Translations under genes and position numbers: made by a program
The notes under the pieces: model-generated
The model's input: the letters and a program-made list of their open reading frames with translations, nothing else
What the model was told of the DNA's origin: nothing
Databases searched by the model: none
Assembly (NCBI GenBank): GCA_001725255.1
Contig: MEFV01000005.1
Location: forward strand, 1-64,000
Reading direction: 5' to 3'
Length of the DNA: 64,000 nucleotides
Origin: Comamonas sp. SCN 67-35
GTDB taxonomy: Bacteria; Pseudomonadota; Gammaproteobacteria; Burkholderiales; Burkholderiaceae_C
Shown: positions 38,039-47,513 of the stretch, piece by piece
Layout of the letters: every line of letters starts with the position of its first letter
Position numbering within the stretch: the first letter of the stretch is position 1

Positions 38039-39043
38039 ATGAATATCAAGAAATTTACCCCTGTGGGCTATGGGCTGCTCTTGCTGGTCCTGATCGTGGC
38101 GCCTTTCCTCGGCGCCTACCCGGTGTTCGTGATGAAGCTGCTGTGCTTCGCGCTTTTCGCGGCCGCGTTCAACCTGCTGCTGGGCTATACCGGTCTGCTC
38201 TCGTTCGGCCATGCGGCGTTTCTGGGAGGCTCGGCCTACATCGCGGGTCACGCGGTGAAGGTCTGGGGCCTCACGCCCGAGCTCGGTCTGCTGGCGGGCA
38301 CGCTGTGCGGCGCGCTGCTGGGCTGGATCATGGGCGCGCTCACGATCCGGCGTCAGGGCATCTACGCCACGATGATTACCCTGGCGTTGGCGCAGATGGT
38401 CTATTTCGCGGCCCTGCAAATGAAGTTCACCGGGGGGGAGGATGGCTTGCAGGGCGTGCCGCGCGGCAAACTGTTCGGCGTGCTCGATCTGAGCAACGAT
38501 CTGACCATGTATTTCGTGGTGCTGGTGATCACCGCGGCGGCATTCTGGCTCATCATGCGCACCATTCATTCGCCGTTCGGCCAGGTGCTCAAGGGCATCA
38601 AGGAAAACGAGCCGCGCGCCATTTCTCTGGGCTATGACACGGATCGCTTCAAGCTCGTGGCCTTCATCATCTCGGCGGCGCTTTCGGGCCTGGCGGGGTC
38701 GCTCAAGACGCTGGTGATGGGCTTTGCCTCACTGTCCGACGTGCACTGGACCATGTCCGGCAACGTCGTTCTGATGGCGTTGGTGGGTGGCATGGGTACG
38801 CTGAGCGGCCCGCTGGTGGGCGCGATGGTGATCGAGTTGCTGGAAAACAAGATTGGCGACTTCGGCACCTGGCTTGCCGACCTGACCAGCGTGGCGTGGT
38901 TCAGCACCATAGGGGGCTCCGTCACCATGGTCACCGGCCTGATTTTCGTGATCTGCACGCTGGCGTTCCGCCGCGGCGTCATGGGCGAGCTGATCGCCTG
39001 GCTGCAGCGTCCGCGTGGCGGCGGGGGTGGCGGTACTTCGTGA
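38039..39043 (+). CDS. livM: Branched-chain amino acid-type ABC transporter permease (LivM-like)
   Basis: This 334-residue second permease carries the LivM signature AFNLLLGYTGLLSFGHAAFL. Further on are the coupling-loop segment GIKENEPRAISLGYDTDRFK and GGMGTLSGPLVGAMVIELLE. A glycine-rich tail ends the protein. It is the last gene of the operon and is followed by a strong terminator. Confidence 0.95.
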   Translation: MNIKKFTPVGYGLLLLVLIVAPFLGAYPVFVMKLLCFALFAAAFNLLLGYTGLLSFGHAAFLGGSAYIAGHAVKVWGLTPELGLLAGTLCGALLGWIMGALTIRRQGIYATMITLALAQMVYFAALQMKFTGGEDGLQGVPRGKLFGVLDLSNDLTMYFVVLVITAAAFWLIMRTIHSPFGQVLKGIKENEPRAISLGYDTDRFKLVAFIISAALSGLAGSLKTLVMGFASLSDVHWTMSGNVVLMALVGGMGTLSGPLVGAMVIELLENKIGDFGTWLADLTSVAWFSTIGGSVTMVTGLIFVICTLAFRRGVMGELIAWLQRPRGGGGGGTS

Positions 39044-39067
39044 ATTTCCTGGCTTCTTCGTGGCCTC

Positions 39068-39104
39068 CCGCCAGAGCCGGAATTCAAGGCTCTGGCGGTT
39101 TTTT
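39068..39104 (+). terminator. Intrinsic terminator of the liv-type operon
   Basis: CCGCCAGAGCC (39068-39078) pairs perfectly with GGCTCTGGCGG (39088-39098) around loop GGAATTCAA and is followed by six T (39099-39104). It lies 24 bases after livM. Confidence 0.95.
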
Positions 39105-39173
39105 CATGGGGAGCGCGCATCGCGGTGGCGGAATGCGCGTCGCGCGAAGCTTCGTGGCAGGCGCAGTGGGGCC

Positions 39174-40265
39174 CTATCGCAGCCGCAACGGCCTGGCGTA
39201 GCCTGTCATTTCAAGGTAGCCCCGTCCGATTTCCTCGCCGCCCGCATCGCGCAGCACGCTCAGACCTTCCCAGTAGATGGCGCCGGTGGAGGCGCCGCTG
39301 TCAAGCTCCTGGTCATCGAGCAGGGCGTGCACGCCGTAGCGTCCCGCGGGTGTATCGATCTGCCACTGGACGGGGTAGCGGGCGCCGCTGGCGGCGCTGG
39401 TCCACAGGCGCTGCGGCGTGAAGCGCACGTCGTCGGCGCCGAAGACCTGCGCGGGCGCGCTGGCCGAGGGCCTGAAAGAACCTCCGGCCCAAAGCGCGCT
39501 GCCGTCCAGGCGGCGCAGCACGAAGGCGGTGAGCGCGCCGCCGTCGCGCAGATTCATGCCGATCCAGTCCCAGCCCACGGCGTCGGGGTGCATGAGGGCC
39601 TCGCTCCATTCGTGATCCATCCAGGCGCGGTTGTCCCACGGCTGGCCGGCCTGAACCGGCATGCGCTTGTTGCCCAGCGTGATGTGGCCGGTGACGGCCA
39701 GTTGAGGCTGGCTCGTGTACCAGCTGGACTGAGCAGGCTCGGGTCCCTTGCGCGAGAGGCCGTGCTCGCCCTGCAGCAGCACCGGTTGGGTGCTCGTGGC
39801 CTGCAGTTGCAGTGAAAAACCCTGCGCGGCCGCCTCGATGAGGTAGCGGCTGTGACCGGGCACGGGCGCGTTCTCGCGGGTGAGCGACCAATCCTGCAGG
39901 CGAATGGCCGTGTCCTGCTCGCTGGCCCGTGCCACGCCGAAACCTTCGCGGGCGATGCGTTGATCGTGCAGCAGGCGCCGGCCCCGCAGATCGGTGAGCG
40001 CCGCATGCGCGAAGAGCAGCTGTCGCGCGGCGAACGCGGAGTGCATGGTCGCGGCGATGTCCACGCGCGAGCGAAAGAAGGTGATCTGGAAGCCCCAGAG
40101 CGCACCTTCGGCCTGCACCTGCCCGGTGAGGTACCACCACTCGGTGGCAAACGTCGGGTGGCTGCCATGGTCGCGCGGAAAGTGCAGCTCGTCGGCCGTG
40201 ACGGGCCATGCCGCGCGCTGCATGCCGATGGCCGTCAGGGCCAGCAGCGCGTGGCGGCGGCGCAT
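39174..40265 (-). CDS. AttH/CrtC-like lipocalin-fold protein
   Basis: This 363-residue protein of the carotenoid 1,2-hydratase (CrtC)/AttH superfamily has two lipocalin-like barrels. Family markers are HPTFATEWWYLTGQV near residue 37, GFQITFFRSR, and the GWDWIGMNLRDGG/AWMDHEWSE region. The N-terminus ([14 protein letters not shown]) looks like a secretion signal, suggesting a periplasmic protein. No carotenoid genes are nearby. The neighbours are an FtsX-type permease and ATPase, so the AttEFGH association is the better guide than carotenoid hydration. Its ATG overlaps the stop of the PLP enzyme gene by one base. Confidence 0.83.
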   Translation of the reverse strand: MRRRHALLALTAIGMQRAAWPVTADELHFPRDHGSHPTFATEWWYLTGQVQAEGALWGFQITFFRSRVDIAATMHSAFAARQLLFAHAALTDLRGRRLLHDQRIAREGFGVARASEQDTAIRLQDWSLTRENAPVPGHSRYLIEAAAQGFSLQLQATSTQPVLLQGEHGLSRKGPEPAQSSWYTSQPQLAVTGHITLGNKRMPVQAGQPWDNRAWMDHEWSEALMHPDAVGWDWIGMNLRDGGALTAFVLRRLDGSALWAGGSFRPSASAPAQVFGADDVRFTPQRLWTSAASGARYPVQWQIDTPAGRYGVHALLDDQELDSGASTGAIYWEGLSVLRDAGGEEIGRGYLEMTGYARPLRLR

Positions 40266-41344
40266 CAGACGAACCGCGCCTGGGCGGCGGTTTGCGCTTC
40301 GGCGCAATCGCCGATGTGCGCGGCCACCCACCGCGGGTCGTGGTAGCTGTGCAGGTAGCGTTCGCCCGCGTCGCACAGCAGCGAGAGGATGGAGCCGGTT
40401 TCGCCGCTCTTTTTCATTTCGTCAGCCAGGCGCAGCATGGCGGCGAAGTTGGTGCCGGTGGACGGGCCCACGCGCCGCCCGAGCAGGCGCGAGAGTTCGC
40501 GCATGCAGGCGATCGATTCGACGTCCGCCACCGCCTCCATGCGATCGATCAGGTGGCGGATGAAGCTGGGCTCCACGCGCGGGCGGCCGATGCCCTCGAT
40601 GCGCGAGCCGGGCGCCGTGAGTGCGACGTCGCCTGTGCGCCAGTAGTCGGCGAAGACCGAACCGGCCGGGTCGGCCACGCACAGGCGGGTGGCGTGGCGC
40701 TGGTAGTGCACGTAGCGGCCGATGGTGGCGCTGGTGCCGCCGGTGCCCGCGCCCACCACGATCCAGCGCGGCACCGGGTGGCGCTCGCGCTGCATCTGAA
40801 TGAACATGCTCTCGGCGATGTTGTTGTTGCCGCGCCAGTCGGTCGCGCGCTCGGCGTAGGTGAACTGATCCATGTAGTGGCCACCCGTCTCCCGCGCCAG
40901 GGCACGGGCCGCGTCGTACATCTCGGGGGCGCTTTCGACGAAGTGGCAGCGGCCGCCGTGGAATTCGATCAGCGCGATTTTTTCGGCCGAGGTGCTGCGC
41001 GGCATCACGGCGATGAAGGGCAGGCCGAGCAGCCGGGCGAAGTAGGCCTCGCTCACGGCGGTGGAGCCGCTGGAGGCTTCCACCACGGTCGAGCCCTCGT
41101 GGATCCAGCGGTTGCACAGCGCGTACAGGAACAGCGAGCGCGCCAGGCGATGCTTGAGGCTGCCCGTGGGGTGGGTGGATTCGTCCTTCAGGTACAGGTC
41201 GATCCCGGCATCGGAAAACGCGGGCAGCGGCAGCGCGATGAGGTGCGTGTCGGCGCTGCGCTGGTAATCGGCTTCGATGCGGGCAATCGCCTGGTGCAGC
41301 CAGGGGTCGCGGTGGAGGGCGGCTTCGGGTTCGGTCATGGGCAT
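40265..41344 (-). CDS. PLP-dependent cysteine synthase-like protein
   Basis: This 359-residue fold-type II PLP enzyme is of the cysteine synthase/cystathionine beta-synthase family. The Schiff-base lysine is in [12 protein letters not shown] (near residue 64), [12 protein letters not shown] holds the substrate-binding loop and [15 protein letters not shown] binds the PLP phosphate. It diverges from CysK and CysM in the C-terminal part ([19 protein letters not shown]). ATGs at 41344 and 41338 are both possible. It lies 14 bases after the permease gene and overlaps the AttH gene, so the three are likely one transcript; the link between transport and PLP chemistry is unexplained. Confidence 0.88.
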   Translation of the reverse strand: MPMTEPEAALHRDPWLHQAIARIEADYQRSADTHLIALPLPAFSDAGIDLYLKDESTHPTGSLKHRLARSLFLYALCNRWIHEGSTVVEASSGSTAVSEAYFARLLGLPFIAVMPRSTSAEKIALIEFHGGRCHFVESAPEMYDAARALARETGGHYMDQFTYAERATDWRGNNNIAESMFIQMQRERHPVPRWIVVGAGTGGTSATIGRYVHYQRHATRLCVADPAGSVFADYWRTGDVALTAPGSRIEGIGRPRVEPSFIRHLIDRMEAVADVESIACMRELSRLLGRRVGPSTGTNFAAMLRLADEMKKSGETGSILSLLCDAGERYLHSYHDPRWVAAHIGDCAEAQTAAQARFV

Positions 41345-41358
41345 CGATTGTGGATCAG

Positions 41359-43932
41359 CTACCAGTCTTCCTTGACGGCGAGCACCGCGTCGTGGCTCGC
41401 AGCCGAGCGTCCGGCCAGCAGCGCGGTGATGCCGCCGGCCAGGACCACCGCGCCAGCCAGCAGCCCCAGACGTGGCCAGGGAACGGCCAGGTCCATGCTC
41501 CAGTGAAAGCTTTGCGGGTTGACCACGCGCACCAGCACCAGCGCCACGGCCAGGCCCAGCAGTGTGCCGACGACGGCGCCCACGGCCGTCCAGGCCACGC
41601 CTTCGCCCGTCACGACGGTGAGGATCTGCCGCCGCGTGAGCCCCAGGTGCGTGAGCAGGCCGAACTCCTTGCGTCGCGCCAGCACCTGCGCCGAGAGGCT
41701 GGCAGCCACGCCGAACATGCCGATGGCAATGGCCACCGCCTGCAGCCAGTAGGTCACGGCGAAGCTGCGGTCGAACAGCGCGAGCGAGCGCTGGCGGATC
41801 ACGTCGGTGCGGGTGAATTCCAGCGCGCCGGGGGCGGCGCCCTGAGCGCGAGCCAGTGCCGTGATCGCCTCGCGCAGCGTGCCCAGGTCGGTGCCGGGCG
41901 CGGGCCACAGGGCCAGGTCGCTTGCCCGGGTGTCGCCCGTCAGGCCGATGAAATCCGAGCGCCTCATCGCGACGGCGCCCGTCTGGCGGACGTAATCGCG
42001 CCATACGCCAGCTATGAAAAAAGGTGCTGCCTGCGCTTGACTGGAAAGGCTTCCGGAGTGAAATGCCTTGGAAAGCGCGGGCCAGCCGTCTCCGGGGCGC
42101 ACGCCGTGCAGGTCGAGCACGGCTTCGCTCACGTACAGCGCGATGTGCCCGGCCGGCACCGGCAGAGGCTCGCCGACCATGGGCAGGCTGCGTTCGGGAT
42201 GGTCTCCGAGGGGGCGCGCCAGGATGGCCAGCGCCGGCTGGGTGGCGCTGAGCTGCACGCTGCTGCTGCGCGAGGCCTGCAGCTTCATGAGGCCGGGCAG
42301 CCGCCGGATGTCGTTCACCAGCTCCTGCGTGAAGACGGCCGCGTCATCGCCCTTGAGCTGGCCGCTGGCGCGAACGTACAGGGGGGCGGGCAGCATGGCG
42401 TCCAGCCAGTGCTGCACCGAGCCGCGAAAGCTCGCCACCATCACCGTGAGCGCAACCGCGAGGCTGAGCGCGGCCACCACGCCGCCTATGGTGGCTGCCG
42501 CCGCGCCGCGCGTGCGCAGGGCGCGTTCCATCGCCAGCATGGACAAGGTCCGCTTCGCCACCAGAGGTCTTGCGAGACCGAGCAGGACTTCAACGGGCCA
42601 GGGCAGCAGTGCGATGCCGCCGATCAGCAGCAGGGCCACCGACAGGTAGGCCGCGATGGGGAGGCCCAGCACCGGCGGCAGCAGCGCCAGCAGCGCGCTC
42701 GCGGCAAGCAGCAGCACGCCGCTCAGCGCCAGCCGAGCGTTGCCGTGTGTCAAGGCCAGGCCCAGCCCCTTGAGCGCCTGCGCGGGCGCCAGCTCCCGGG
42801 CCTGCCGCGCGGGCCACCAGCCTCCGGCCAGGGCGGCGGCCAGGCCCAGCAGCGTGTAGCCGAGCGCGGCGCCCCAGCTCCAGTGCAGTCGCGATGTGGC
42901 CGAGAAGTAGCCGCCCCCCAGGTCGCCTCCGGCCAGGCGCAGCGCGGCCCAGGCGAGCAGCGTGCCCAGCAGCACGCCGGCCACGGCACCGATCAGGCCC
43001 AGCGTGCCGGCTTCGCCCAGCATCAGCATCAGACGCTGGCGCGGCGTGGCGCCCAGCACGCCGAGCAGGGCAAATTGCGGCTGCCTGCGCGCCAGCGCCA
43101 GCGCCAGCACGGAGTAGACGAGGTAGGCGCCCGTGAACAGGGCCACGAGCGCGAGCGCCGTGAGGTTCACGCGGTAAGCGCGCGAGAGCTGGTCGGCCTG
43201 CGTGATGCTGTTGTGCGGCGTGGTCGACAGGAGCCGGGCGGCGGTGTCCGGATGCGCATCGAGCGCCTGTTCCAGTGCGGTTTTGTCCGCGCCCGGGCGC
43301 AGCCGCACGTCGATGCGCGTGAGCCAGCCATCGAGCCCCAGCAGGTCTTGCGCGGCGCCGATGTCCATCACGCCCACGGGCTGCCCGGTGGCCGGGACGC
43401 TGCCCGCCACCCGCACGGCGGCGCGTTTGAGCCCGATCTGCAGCTGCACCACCGCCGGACCATCCGCCAGGTGCAGCGCCTTGCGTGCGCTTGCGTTCAG
43501 GAAGAGGGCGTCGGGCGCCAGCATGATCAGGCGCGCGCTGCCGGGCCAGGGGCGGGGCATGAGCGCGGGCGCGGTGGCGGGCAGCTGCAGCGCGTCGGCG
43601 CCCGTGAGATGCAGCGTCACCTCGTGGCCCGCCTCGGAGAAGGCCTGTATCGTCGCCTCCAGCACCGGGTTGGCCCGCGCCACCAGCGGCTGGGCAGCCA
43701 CCGCGGCGAAAAACCGCTGCGGCAACAGTCCCTGGCGCGCGCGCAGCTGAACGTCGCTCTGGCCGTTGATGGCCTGCGTGGCCTGCGCGAATTCGGTGAG
43801 CGCGCTGGCGTTGATCAGGTGCACCGCCAGCCCCAGCGCCACTCCCAGCATCACGGCCAGGGCGGCCGCGAGGCTGCGCCAGGGGTGCTGGCGCAGGTCC
43901 TGCCAGGAGAAGGTGAAAAACAGCTCGCGCAT
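41359..43932 (-). CDS. FtsX/MacB-type ABC transporter permease (AttF/AttG-like)
   Basis: This 857-residue inner-membrane permease has two FtsX repeats. One helix is at the start (near 20-40), periplasmic domains follow, and helix triplets lie near 255-400 and 720-840. [20 protein letters not shown] and [20 protein letters not shown] are the paired cytoplasmic FtsX motifs. The fused two-repeat form is typical of the YbbP/AttFG branch that moves lipids, lipoproteins or hydrophobic compounds outward. Its ATPase is probably the gene at 44617-45282, separated from it by hsp20 on the opposite strand. Confidence 0.9.
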   Translation of the reverse strand: MRELFFTFSWQDLRQHPWRSLAAALAVMLGVALGLAVHLINASALTEFAQATQAINGQSDVQLRARQGLLPQRFFAAVAAQPLVARANPVLEATIQAFSEAGHEVTLHLTGADALQLPATAPALMPRPWPGSARLIMLAPDALFLNASARKALHLADGPAVVQLQIGLKRAAVRVAGSVPATGQPVGVMDIGAAQDLLGLDGWLTRIDVRLRPGADKTALEQALDAHPDTAARLLSTTPHNSITQADQLSRAYRVNLTALALVALFTGAYLVYSVLALALARRQPQFALLGVLGATPRQRLMLMLGEAGTLGLIGAVAGVLLGTLLAWAALRLAGGDLGGGYFSATSRLHWSWGAALGYTLLGLAAALAGGWWPARQARELAPAQALKGLGLALTHGNARLALSGVLLLAASALLALLPPVLGLPIAAYLSVALLLIGGIALLPWPVEVLLGLARPLVAKRTLSMLAMERALRTRGAAAATIGGVVAALSLAVALTVMVASFRGSVQHWLDAMLPAPLYVRASGQLKGDDAAVFTQELVNDIRRLPGLMKLQASRSSSVQLSATQPALAILARPLGDHPERSLPMVGEPLPVPAGHIALYVSEAVLDLHGVRPGDGWPALSKAFHSGSLSSQAQAAPFFIAGVWRDYVRQTGAVAMRRSDFIGLTGDTRASDLALWPAPGTDLGTLREAITALARAQGAAPGALEFTRTDVIRQRSLALFDRSFAVTYWLQAVAIAIGMFGVAASLSAQVLARRKEFGLLTHLGLTRRQILTVVTGEGVAWTAVGAVVGTLLGLAVALVLVRVVNPQSFHWSMDLAVPWPRLGLLAGAVVLAGGITALLAGRSAASHDAVLAVKEDW

Positions 43933-43972
43933 GGTCTGCGATTGTCGGTGCAGCGGCAGCGCCGGGCGAGGT

Positions 43973-44000
43973 CTTGAAACCTGGCGCGCGGTGCACATGT
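43973..44000 (+). promoter_or_regulatory. Sigma-32 (heat-shock) promoter of hsp20
   Basis: CTTGAAA (43973-43979) is a perfect -35 element for RpoH. GCACATGT (43993-44000) matches the CCCCATnT -10 consensus at six of eight positions, with a 13-base spacer. It lies 49 bases before the hsp20 ATG, exactly where a heat-shock promoter is expected. Confidence 0.75.
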
Positions 44001-44048
44001 ACGGGGCAGCCGCACGAGGCGGCGCAATGCAACATGAGGAGTAAGACC

Positions 44049-44477
44049 ATGAACTCGCTGATGACCCGTGGCAACCTGCTTGATGATTTTTTCCGTGACG
44101 TGGCCCCTGCCTTTTACGTGCGGCCGTTGCATGGCGACGCCCTGCCGCAGCCGTCGCAGATCCGTTTCGACGTGAAGGAGGATGACGCTGGCTACAGCGT
44201 GCAGGCCGAACTGCCGGGCGTGTCCAAGGAGGACATCCAGGTGTCGATCGACGGTGCGGTGGTGACGCTGCGCGCCGAGGTGCAGCAGCACGACGAGAAG
44301 AAGGAGGGCGAGAAGGTGCTGCGCAGCGAGCGTTACTTCGGCTCGGTCGCGCGCAGCTTCCAGTTGCCGATGGAGGTCGACGCGGCCAAGGCCAAAGCCA
44401 GGTACGAAAACGGCGTGCTGACGCTGACGCTGCCCAAGAAGCTCGAAGGCAAGGCGCAACGCCTCGCGGTGGAATAA
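44049..44477 (+). CDS. Hsp20/alpha-crystallin family small heat-shock protein
   Basis: This 142-residue ATP-independent chaperone binds unfolding proteins. An N-terminal arm (about 1-40) is followed by the alpha-crystallin domain from IRFDVKEDDAGYSVQAELPG to RYENGVLTLTLPKK, the latter carrying the A-x-x-x-n-G-V-L motif. The C-terminal tail is short (AQRLAVE) and lacks the usual I-x-I anchor, so oligomers may be small or differently assembled. GAGGAGTAAG lies before the ATG at 44049. A frame start at 43974 falls inside the promoter and was rejected. Confidence 0.94.
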   Translation: MNSLMTRGNLLDDFFRDVAPAFYVRPLHGDALPQPSQIRFDVKEDDAGYSVQAELPGVSKEDIQVSIDGAVVTLRAEVQQHDEKKEGEKVLRSERYFGSVARSFQLPMEVDAAKAKARYENGVLTLTLPKKLEGKAQRLAVE

Positions 44478-44500
44478 ACGCCACCCTGCCCGTCAACCGT

Positions 44501-44540
44501 GGGCCCTGTCGCTGCCATGCGCCAGGGCTCGTTGTTTTTG
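44501..44540 (+). terminator. Possible terminator after hsp20
   Basis: GGGCCCTG (44501-44508) can pair with CAGGGCTC (44523-44530) with one wobble and a 14-base loop. A T-rich stretch (GTTGTTTTTG) follows. The hairpin is weak, but it is the only candidate between hsp20 and the convergent ATPase gene. Confidence 0.4.
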
Positions 44541-44616
44541 CTGCTTGCCGCGGCGCGCGGGTGTGACCCTGCCTCACCTGTGGAATGTGGGCGGCGTGAC
44601 GGGAGCTTCGAGCCTG

Positions 44617-45282
44617 TCAGCCACCACGAACCCCGTCTTTTGAAAGATGCAGCACCCGGTCGGCGGAAGCCGTCACGCCGGCCGTGTGGCTGACCAACAC
44701 CAGCGCCGCCTTGCATTCGCGTGTCTGCCGGGTCAGCAGATCGAGGATGCGGGCCGCGGTGTCGGGGTCGAGGTTGCCGGTGGGCTCGTCCGCGAGCAGC
44801 AGCGGCGGGCGATGCACCAGCGCACGGGCGATGGCCACGCGCTGCAGCTGGCCGCCGCTGAGCTGCTGCGGCAGCCGCCCGGCCAGGCCCGCGAGGCCGA
44901 CGGCGGCGAGCATGTGCTGTACTTCGGCGTCATCATGGCGCCCCAGCAGCATCAGCGGCAGCGCCACGTTCTGCGCCACGGTCAAATGGGGCAGCACATG
45001 AAACGCCTGGAACACGAAGCCCACGTGCGCGCGCCGCCAGAGCGCGCGCGCGGTGTCGTCCAGCGGCGTGAGGTCGGTGCCATCGAACAGCACCTGGCCC
45101 GCATCCCAGGTGTCGAGCGCCGCCAGACAGTTGAGCAGCGTGGATTTGCCCACCCCCGACTCGCCCACGATGGCGACGAATTCGCCGCGTGCCACCTGCA
45201 GGCTGACGTTTTCGAAAACCGTCTGCGCTCCGTAACGGCGCGCCAGCTGGCGGGTTTCGATCAGGGGTGTGTCGGCGCTCAT
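44617..45282 (-). CDS. LolD/MacB-type ABC transporter ATPase (AttE-like)
   Basis: This 221-residue ATPase is of the export-associated LolD/FtsE group. Walker A is GESGVGKST near 40-48, signature [16 protein letters not shown] and Walker [17 protein letters not shown]. The EPTGNLD sequence is diagnostic for this group. The ATG at 45282 overlaps the miaA stop by four bases (ATGA). Its likely membrane partner is the FtsX-type permease 684 bases downstream. Confidence 0.94.
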   Translation of the reverse strand: MSADTPLIETRQLARRYGAQTVFENVSLQVARGEFVAIVGESGVGKSTLLNCLAALDTWDAGQVLFDGTDLTPLDDTARALWRRAHVGFVFQAFHVLPHLTVAQNVALPLMLLGRHDDAEVQHMLAAVGLAGLAGRLPQQLSGGQLQRVAIARALVHRPPLLLADEPTGNLDPDTAARILDLLTRQTRECKAALVLVSHTAGVTASADRVLHLSKDGVRGG

Positions 45283-46262
45283 GCAGTGAGCTGCTCCATG
45301 GCCGCGCGCAGCAGTTGGGCGGTGGCATCGGGCGCGTCGGCGGCGATCACCTGCCGCCCGGGCATGGAGCGCAGCCACGTGAGCTGGCGCCGGGCCAGCT
45401 GGCGCGTGGCGGCGGCGCCGCGCGCGGCCAGTTCGGCGATGGGGAATTCGCCCTCCAGCGCCTGCCAGCACTGGCGATAGCCCACGCAGCGCATGCTGGG
45501 CAGCTCGGGGCGCAAGTCGCCACGGGCGCGCAGGGCGCGCACTTCGTCCAGCAGGCCCTGCTCCAGCATCCGCTCGAAGCGGTGGGTGATGCGTGCATGC
45601 AGCCAGCCGCGGTCCGATGGTTCCAAGGAAAAAACGGCTCCAGCGCTTATGGGATAAGCGCCAGATGCTCTCTTGTTGGTAGCAATCAGGTGAGACAGCG
45701 TTTGCCCGGTCAGCCGCCAGACCTCCAGCGCGCGCTGGATGCGCTGGCTGTCGTTGGGTGCCAGGCGCGCGGCCGTGGCCGGGTCGATGCGGGCCAGCTC
45801 CTCGTGCATCGCCGGCCAGCCGACGGAGCGCGCCTGCGCGTCCAGCTGCTCGCGCGTGGCGGGGTCGGCGGGTGGCAGCTGGGCCATGCCGTCGCTCAAG
45901 GCCCTGAGGTACAACAGGGTGCCGCCCACGAGCAGGGGCAGCGCGCCGCGCGCCTGGATCTCGGCGATGAGCCGCGCGGCATCGTGCGCGAATTCCGCGG
46001 CCGAGTAAGGCTGGTCCGGGTCGCGGATATCGATCAGATGGTGCGGCACGGCGGCGAGTTCGTCGGCACTGGGCTTGGCCGTGCCGATGTCCATGCCGCG
46101 GTAGACCAGCGCCGAGTCCATGCTGATGATTTCCACCGGCAGTCGCGGCGCCAGCGCGCGCGCCAGTGCCAGGGCCGCTGCCGTCTTGCCGCTGGCCGTG
46201 GGTCCGGTGAGGGTCAGAACCGGCGGCGGCGTGCGGGATGGGGCTGGCGATGCGGTGCGCAT
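45279..46262 (-). CDS. miaA: tRNA dimethylallyltransferase
   Basis: MiaA transfers a dimethylallyl group to A37 of tRNAs reading UNN codons, using dimethylallyl diphosphate from the pathway fed by dxs. The 327 residues are full length. Seen are the P-loop [15 protein letters not shown] near 22, [19 protein letters not shown] and the HHLIDIRDP loop, the family's tRNA-binding [16 protein letters not shown], and [12 protein letters not shown]. The ATG at 46262 follows a stretch without an obvious promoter, behind the porin terminator. The usual mutL or hfq neighbours are absent; instead it overlaps an ABC ATPase gene. Confidence 0.97.
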   Translation of the reverse strand: MRTASPAPSRTPPPVLTLTGPTASGKTAAALALARALAPRLPVEIISMDSALVYRGMDIGTAKPSADELAAVPHHLIDIRDPDQPYSAAEFAHDAARLIAEIQARGALPLLVGGTLLYLRALSDGMAQLPPADPATREQLDAQARSVGWPAMHEELARIDPATAARLAPNDSQRIQRALEVWRLTGQTLSHLIATNKRASGAYPISAGAVFSLEPSDRGWLHARITHRFERMLEQGLLDEVRALRARGDLRPELPSMRCVGYRQCWQALEGEFPIAELAARGAAATRQLARRQLTWLRSMPGRQVIAADAPDATAQLLRAAMEQLTA

Positions 46263-46297
46263 GGGAGCGCGAGCGTAGCAGAGTGTTCGTGCGGATG

Positions 46298-46330
46298 AAA
46301 AAGGCCCGTGGCGCTTGCGCACCGCGGGCC
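46298..46330 (-). terminator. Intrinsic terminator after the porin gene
   Basis: On the minus strand a 12-base stem (arms 46303-46314 and 46319-46330, one wobble and one mismatch, loop of four) ends in five T, seen as AAAAA at 46298-46302 on the plus strand. It lies just downstream of the porin stop codon and before miaA. Confidence 0.82.
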
Positions 46331-46362
46331 GTGAGGCAGACCTTGGGTATCGAAAGAGGCGC

Positions 46363-47376
46363 TCAGAACCGGTGGCGCATGCCGACCGCGAAGCTGTTGC
46401 CGCTGGGCTGCGCCGTGATGCGGTCATTCATGTACATCGCGTACAGATCGGTGCGCTTGGAGAGGAAGTAGTCGTAGCCCAGGGTGAGGGTCTTGCGGCT
46501 GGTATCGAGCGCCGTCACGTTGGTACGTGCCCACGAGGCCAGCACGCTGCCGCCGCCCAGCGGGGCCGAGGCGCCCAGGTGCATGGTCTTGGCCTTGCCG
46601 GGGGCATTGTCGGCCTTGGCCTGACCGTAGCCGACATAGGGCTTGACGACCTTGAAGTCGTAGGCGGCCGTCAGCATCCAGTCGGTCTTGGTCGTGCCCA
46701 GCCAGGTGCTGGTGCCGGGGTTGCTCAACTGATCACGCTCGTAAAAGCCGGTGACCGTGAGCGGACCGTGAAAGTACAGGAAGTTGGCGCCGATGTTGTG
46801 CCTGCCCGTGTCGCCCCCCAGCTGGTATTGCAGCGTGGCCTTGAACCCGCCGATGTCGGGCGTGGTGTAGGCGATCTGGCTGTTCCAGCCGGTGTCCGAC
46901 GGCGTCGTCGCCTGCCAGCCGCTGCCGTTGAACAGCGGCACGTTCATGTGCAGGATGAGCGGCGCGAAGGTGAACGAGTCGCCCAGCGGGTTGCCGATGA
47001 CCGACGGCAGGAAGTTGGGCGCGAGCCAGCGGCCCAGCACCACCGAGCCGAAATTGCCCGAAAAGCCGATGTTGGCGTCGCGCGAGAAGAAGGTGTCCCC
47101 GGGGAAGCGCCCCTGCGAGCCATCGGTGAGCCTGAGGAACGAGGTCATCGCGACATTGACCTTGAGCCCGCCGCCGAGGTCTTCCGAGCCCTTGATGCCG
47201 ACCCATGAGGTGGTCATGCCGCTGTTGCCCACGGTGGTGCGGCTGCTGGCGTCGCCCGCCATGCGCATGGAGCCCACGTACAGGTCGGCCAGGCCGCTGA
47301 GTTGAACCGTGCTCTGGGCATGCGCCCCGAGCGTGCAGAGGGTGGTCGCGGCAAGGGCCAGCAGTGTTTTGCGCAT
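46363..47376 (-). CDS. Gram-negative outer-membrane porin
   Basis: This 337-residue beta-barrel has a signal peptide ([20 protein letters not shown]) and mature start [19 protein letters not shown]. Alternating strands with glycine turns follow, including the typical [18 protein letters not shown]. The C-terminal strand ends in Phe (VGMRHRF), as needed for BAM recognition. It matches the general porin group common in Burkholderiales, which form 16-stranded trimers. The ATG at 47376 is preferred; the longer frame upstream runs through the HIT gene antisense-free region and lacks a signal peptide. Confidence 0.94.
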   Translation of the reverse strand: MRKTLLALAATTLCTLGAHAQSTVQLSGLADLYVGSMRMAGDASSRTTVGNSGMTTSWVGIKGSEDLGGGLKVNVAMTSFLRLTDGSQGRFPGDTFFSRDANIGFSGNFGSVVLGRWLAPNFLPSVIGNPLGDSFTFAPLILHMNVPLFNGSGWQATTPSDTGWNSQIAYTTPDIGGFKATLQYQLGGDTGRHNIGANFLYFHGPLTVTGFYERDQLSNPGTSTWLGTTKTDWMLTAAYDFKVVKPYVGYGQAKADNAPGKAKTMHLGASAPLGGGSVLASWARTNVTALDTSRKTLTLGYDYFLSKRTDLYAMYMNDRITAQPSGNSFAVGMRHRF

Positions 47377-47433
47377 GTCGTCTCCTGAGTGGCTTCGGGG
47401 TGAAAATCGGGGTGGCGCCATCACCTCGATTTC

Positions 47434-47456
47434 TTGTATGGGAAAAGTGTATACAA
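47434..47456. promoter_or_regulatory. Inverted repeat upstream of the porin gene
   Basis: TTGTAT (47434-47439) and ATACAA (47451-47456) form an inverted repeat with an 11-base spacer in the AT-rich gap between porin and HIT genes. The right half continues as GTGTATACAA, resembling GntR-type operator halves. On the minus strand TATACA could be a -10 element with TATTTG 17 bases upstream, so the repeat would overlap the porin promoter. Evidence is limited to sequence. Confidence 0.35.
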
Positions 47457-47513
47457 AAAATCCGGTATTGCAAATAGGTCTGACGCGCGAGGGGTACACG
47501 CGAGAGGCAGATC

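Noticed and set aside
39174..40265. Carotenoid 1,2-hydratase function for the AttH/CrtC-like protein
   Set aside because: No carotenoid genes are in the window, and the gene sits with an ABC transporter as AttH does. A superfamily label is safer than the enzyme name.
41350..43977. An 875-residue plus-strand frame opposite the FtsX-type permease
   Set aside because: Gln/His/Arg-rich shadow. The minus strand shows paired FtsX motifs and helices.
39174..46262. The att-like cluster as an RND or antibiotic export island
   Set aside because: There is no periplasmic adaptor, outer-membrane channel or biosynthetic gene, so an antibiotic-export claim would go beyond the evidence.
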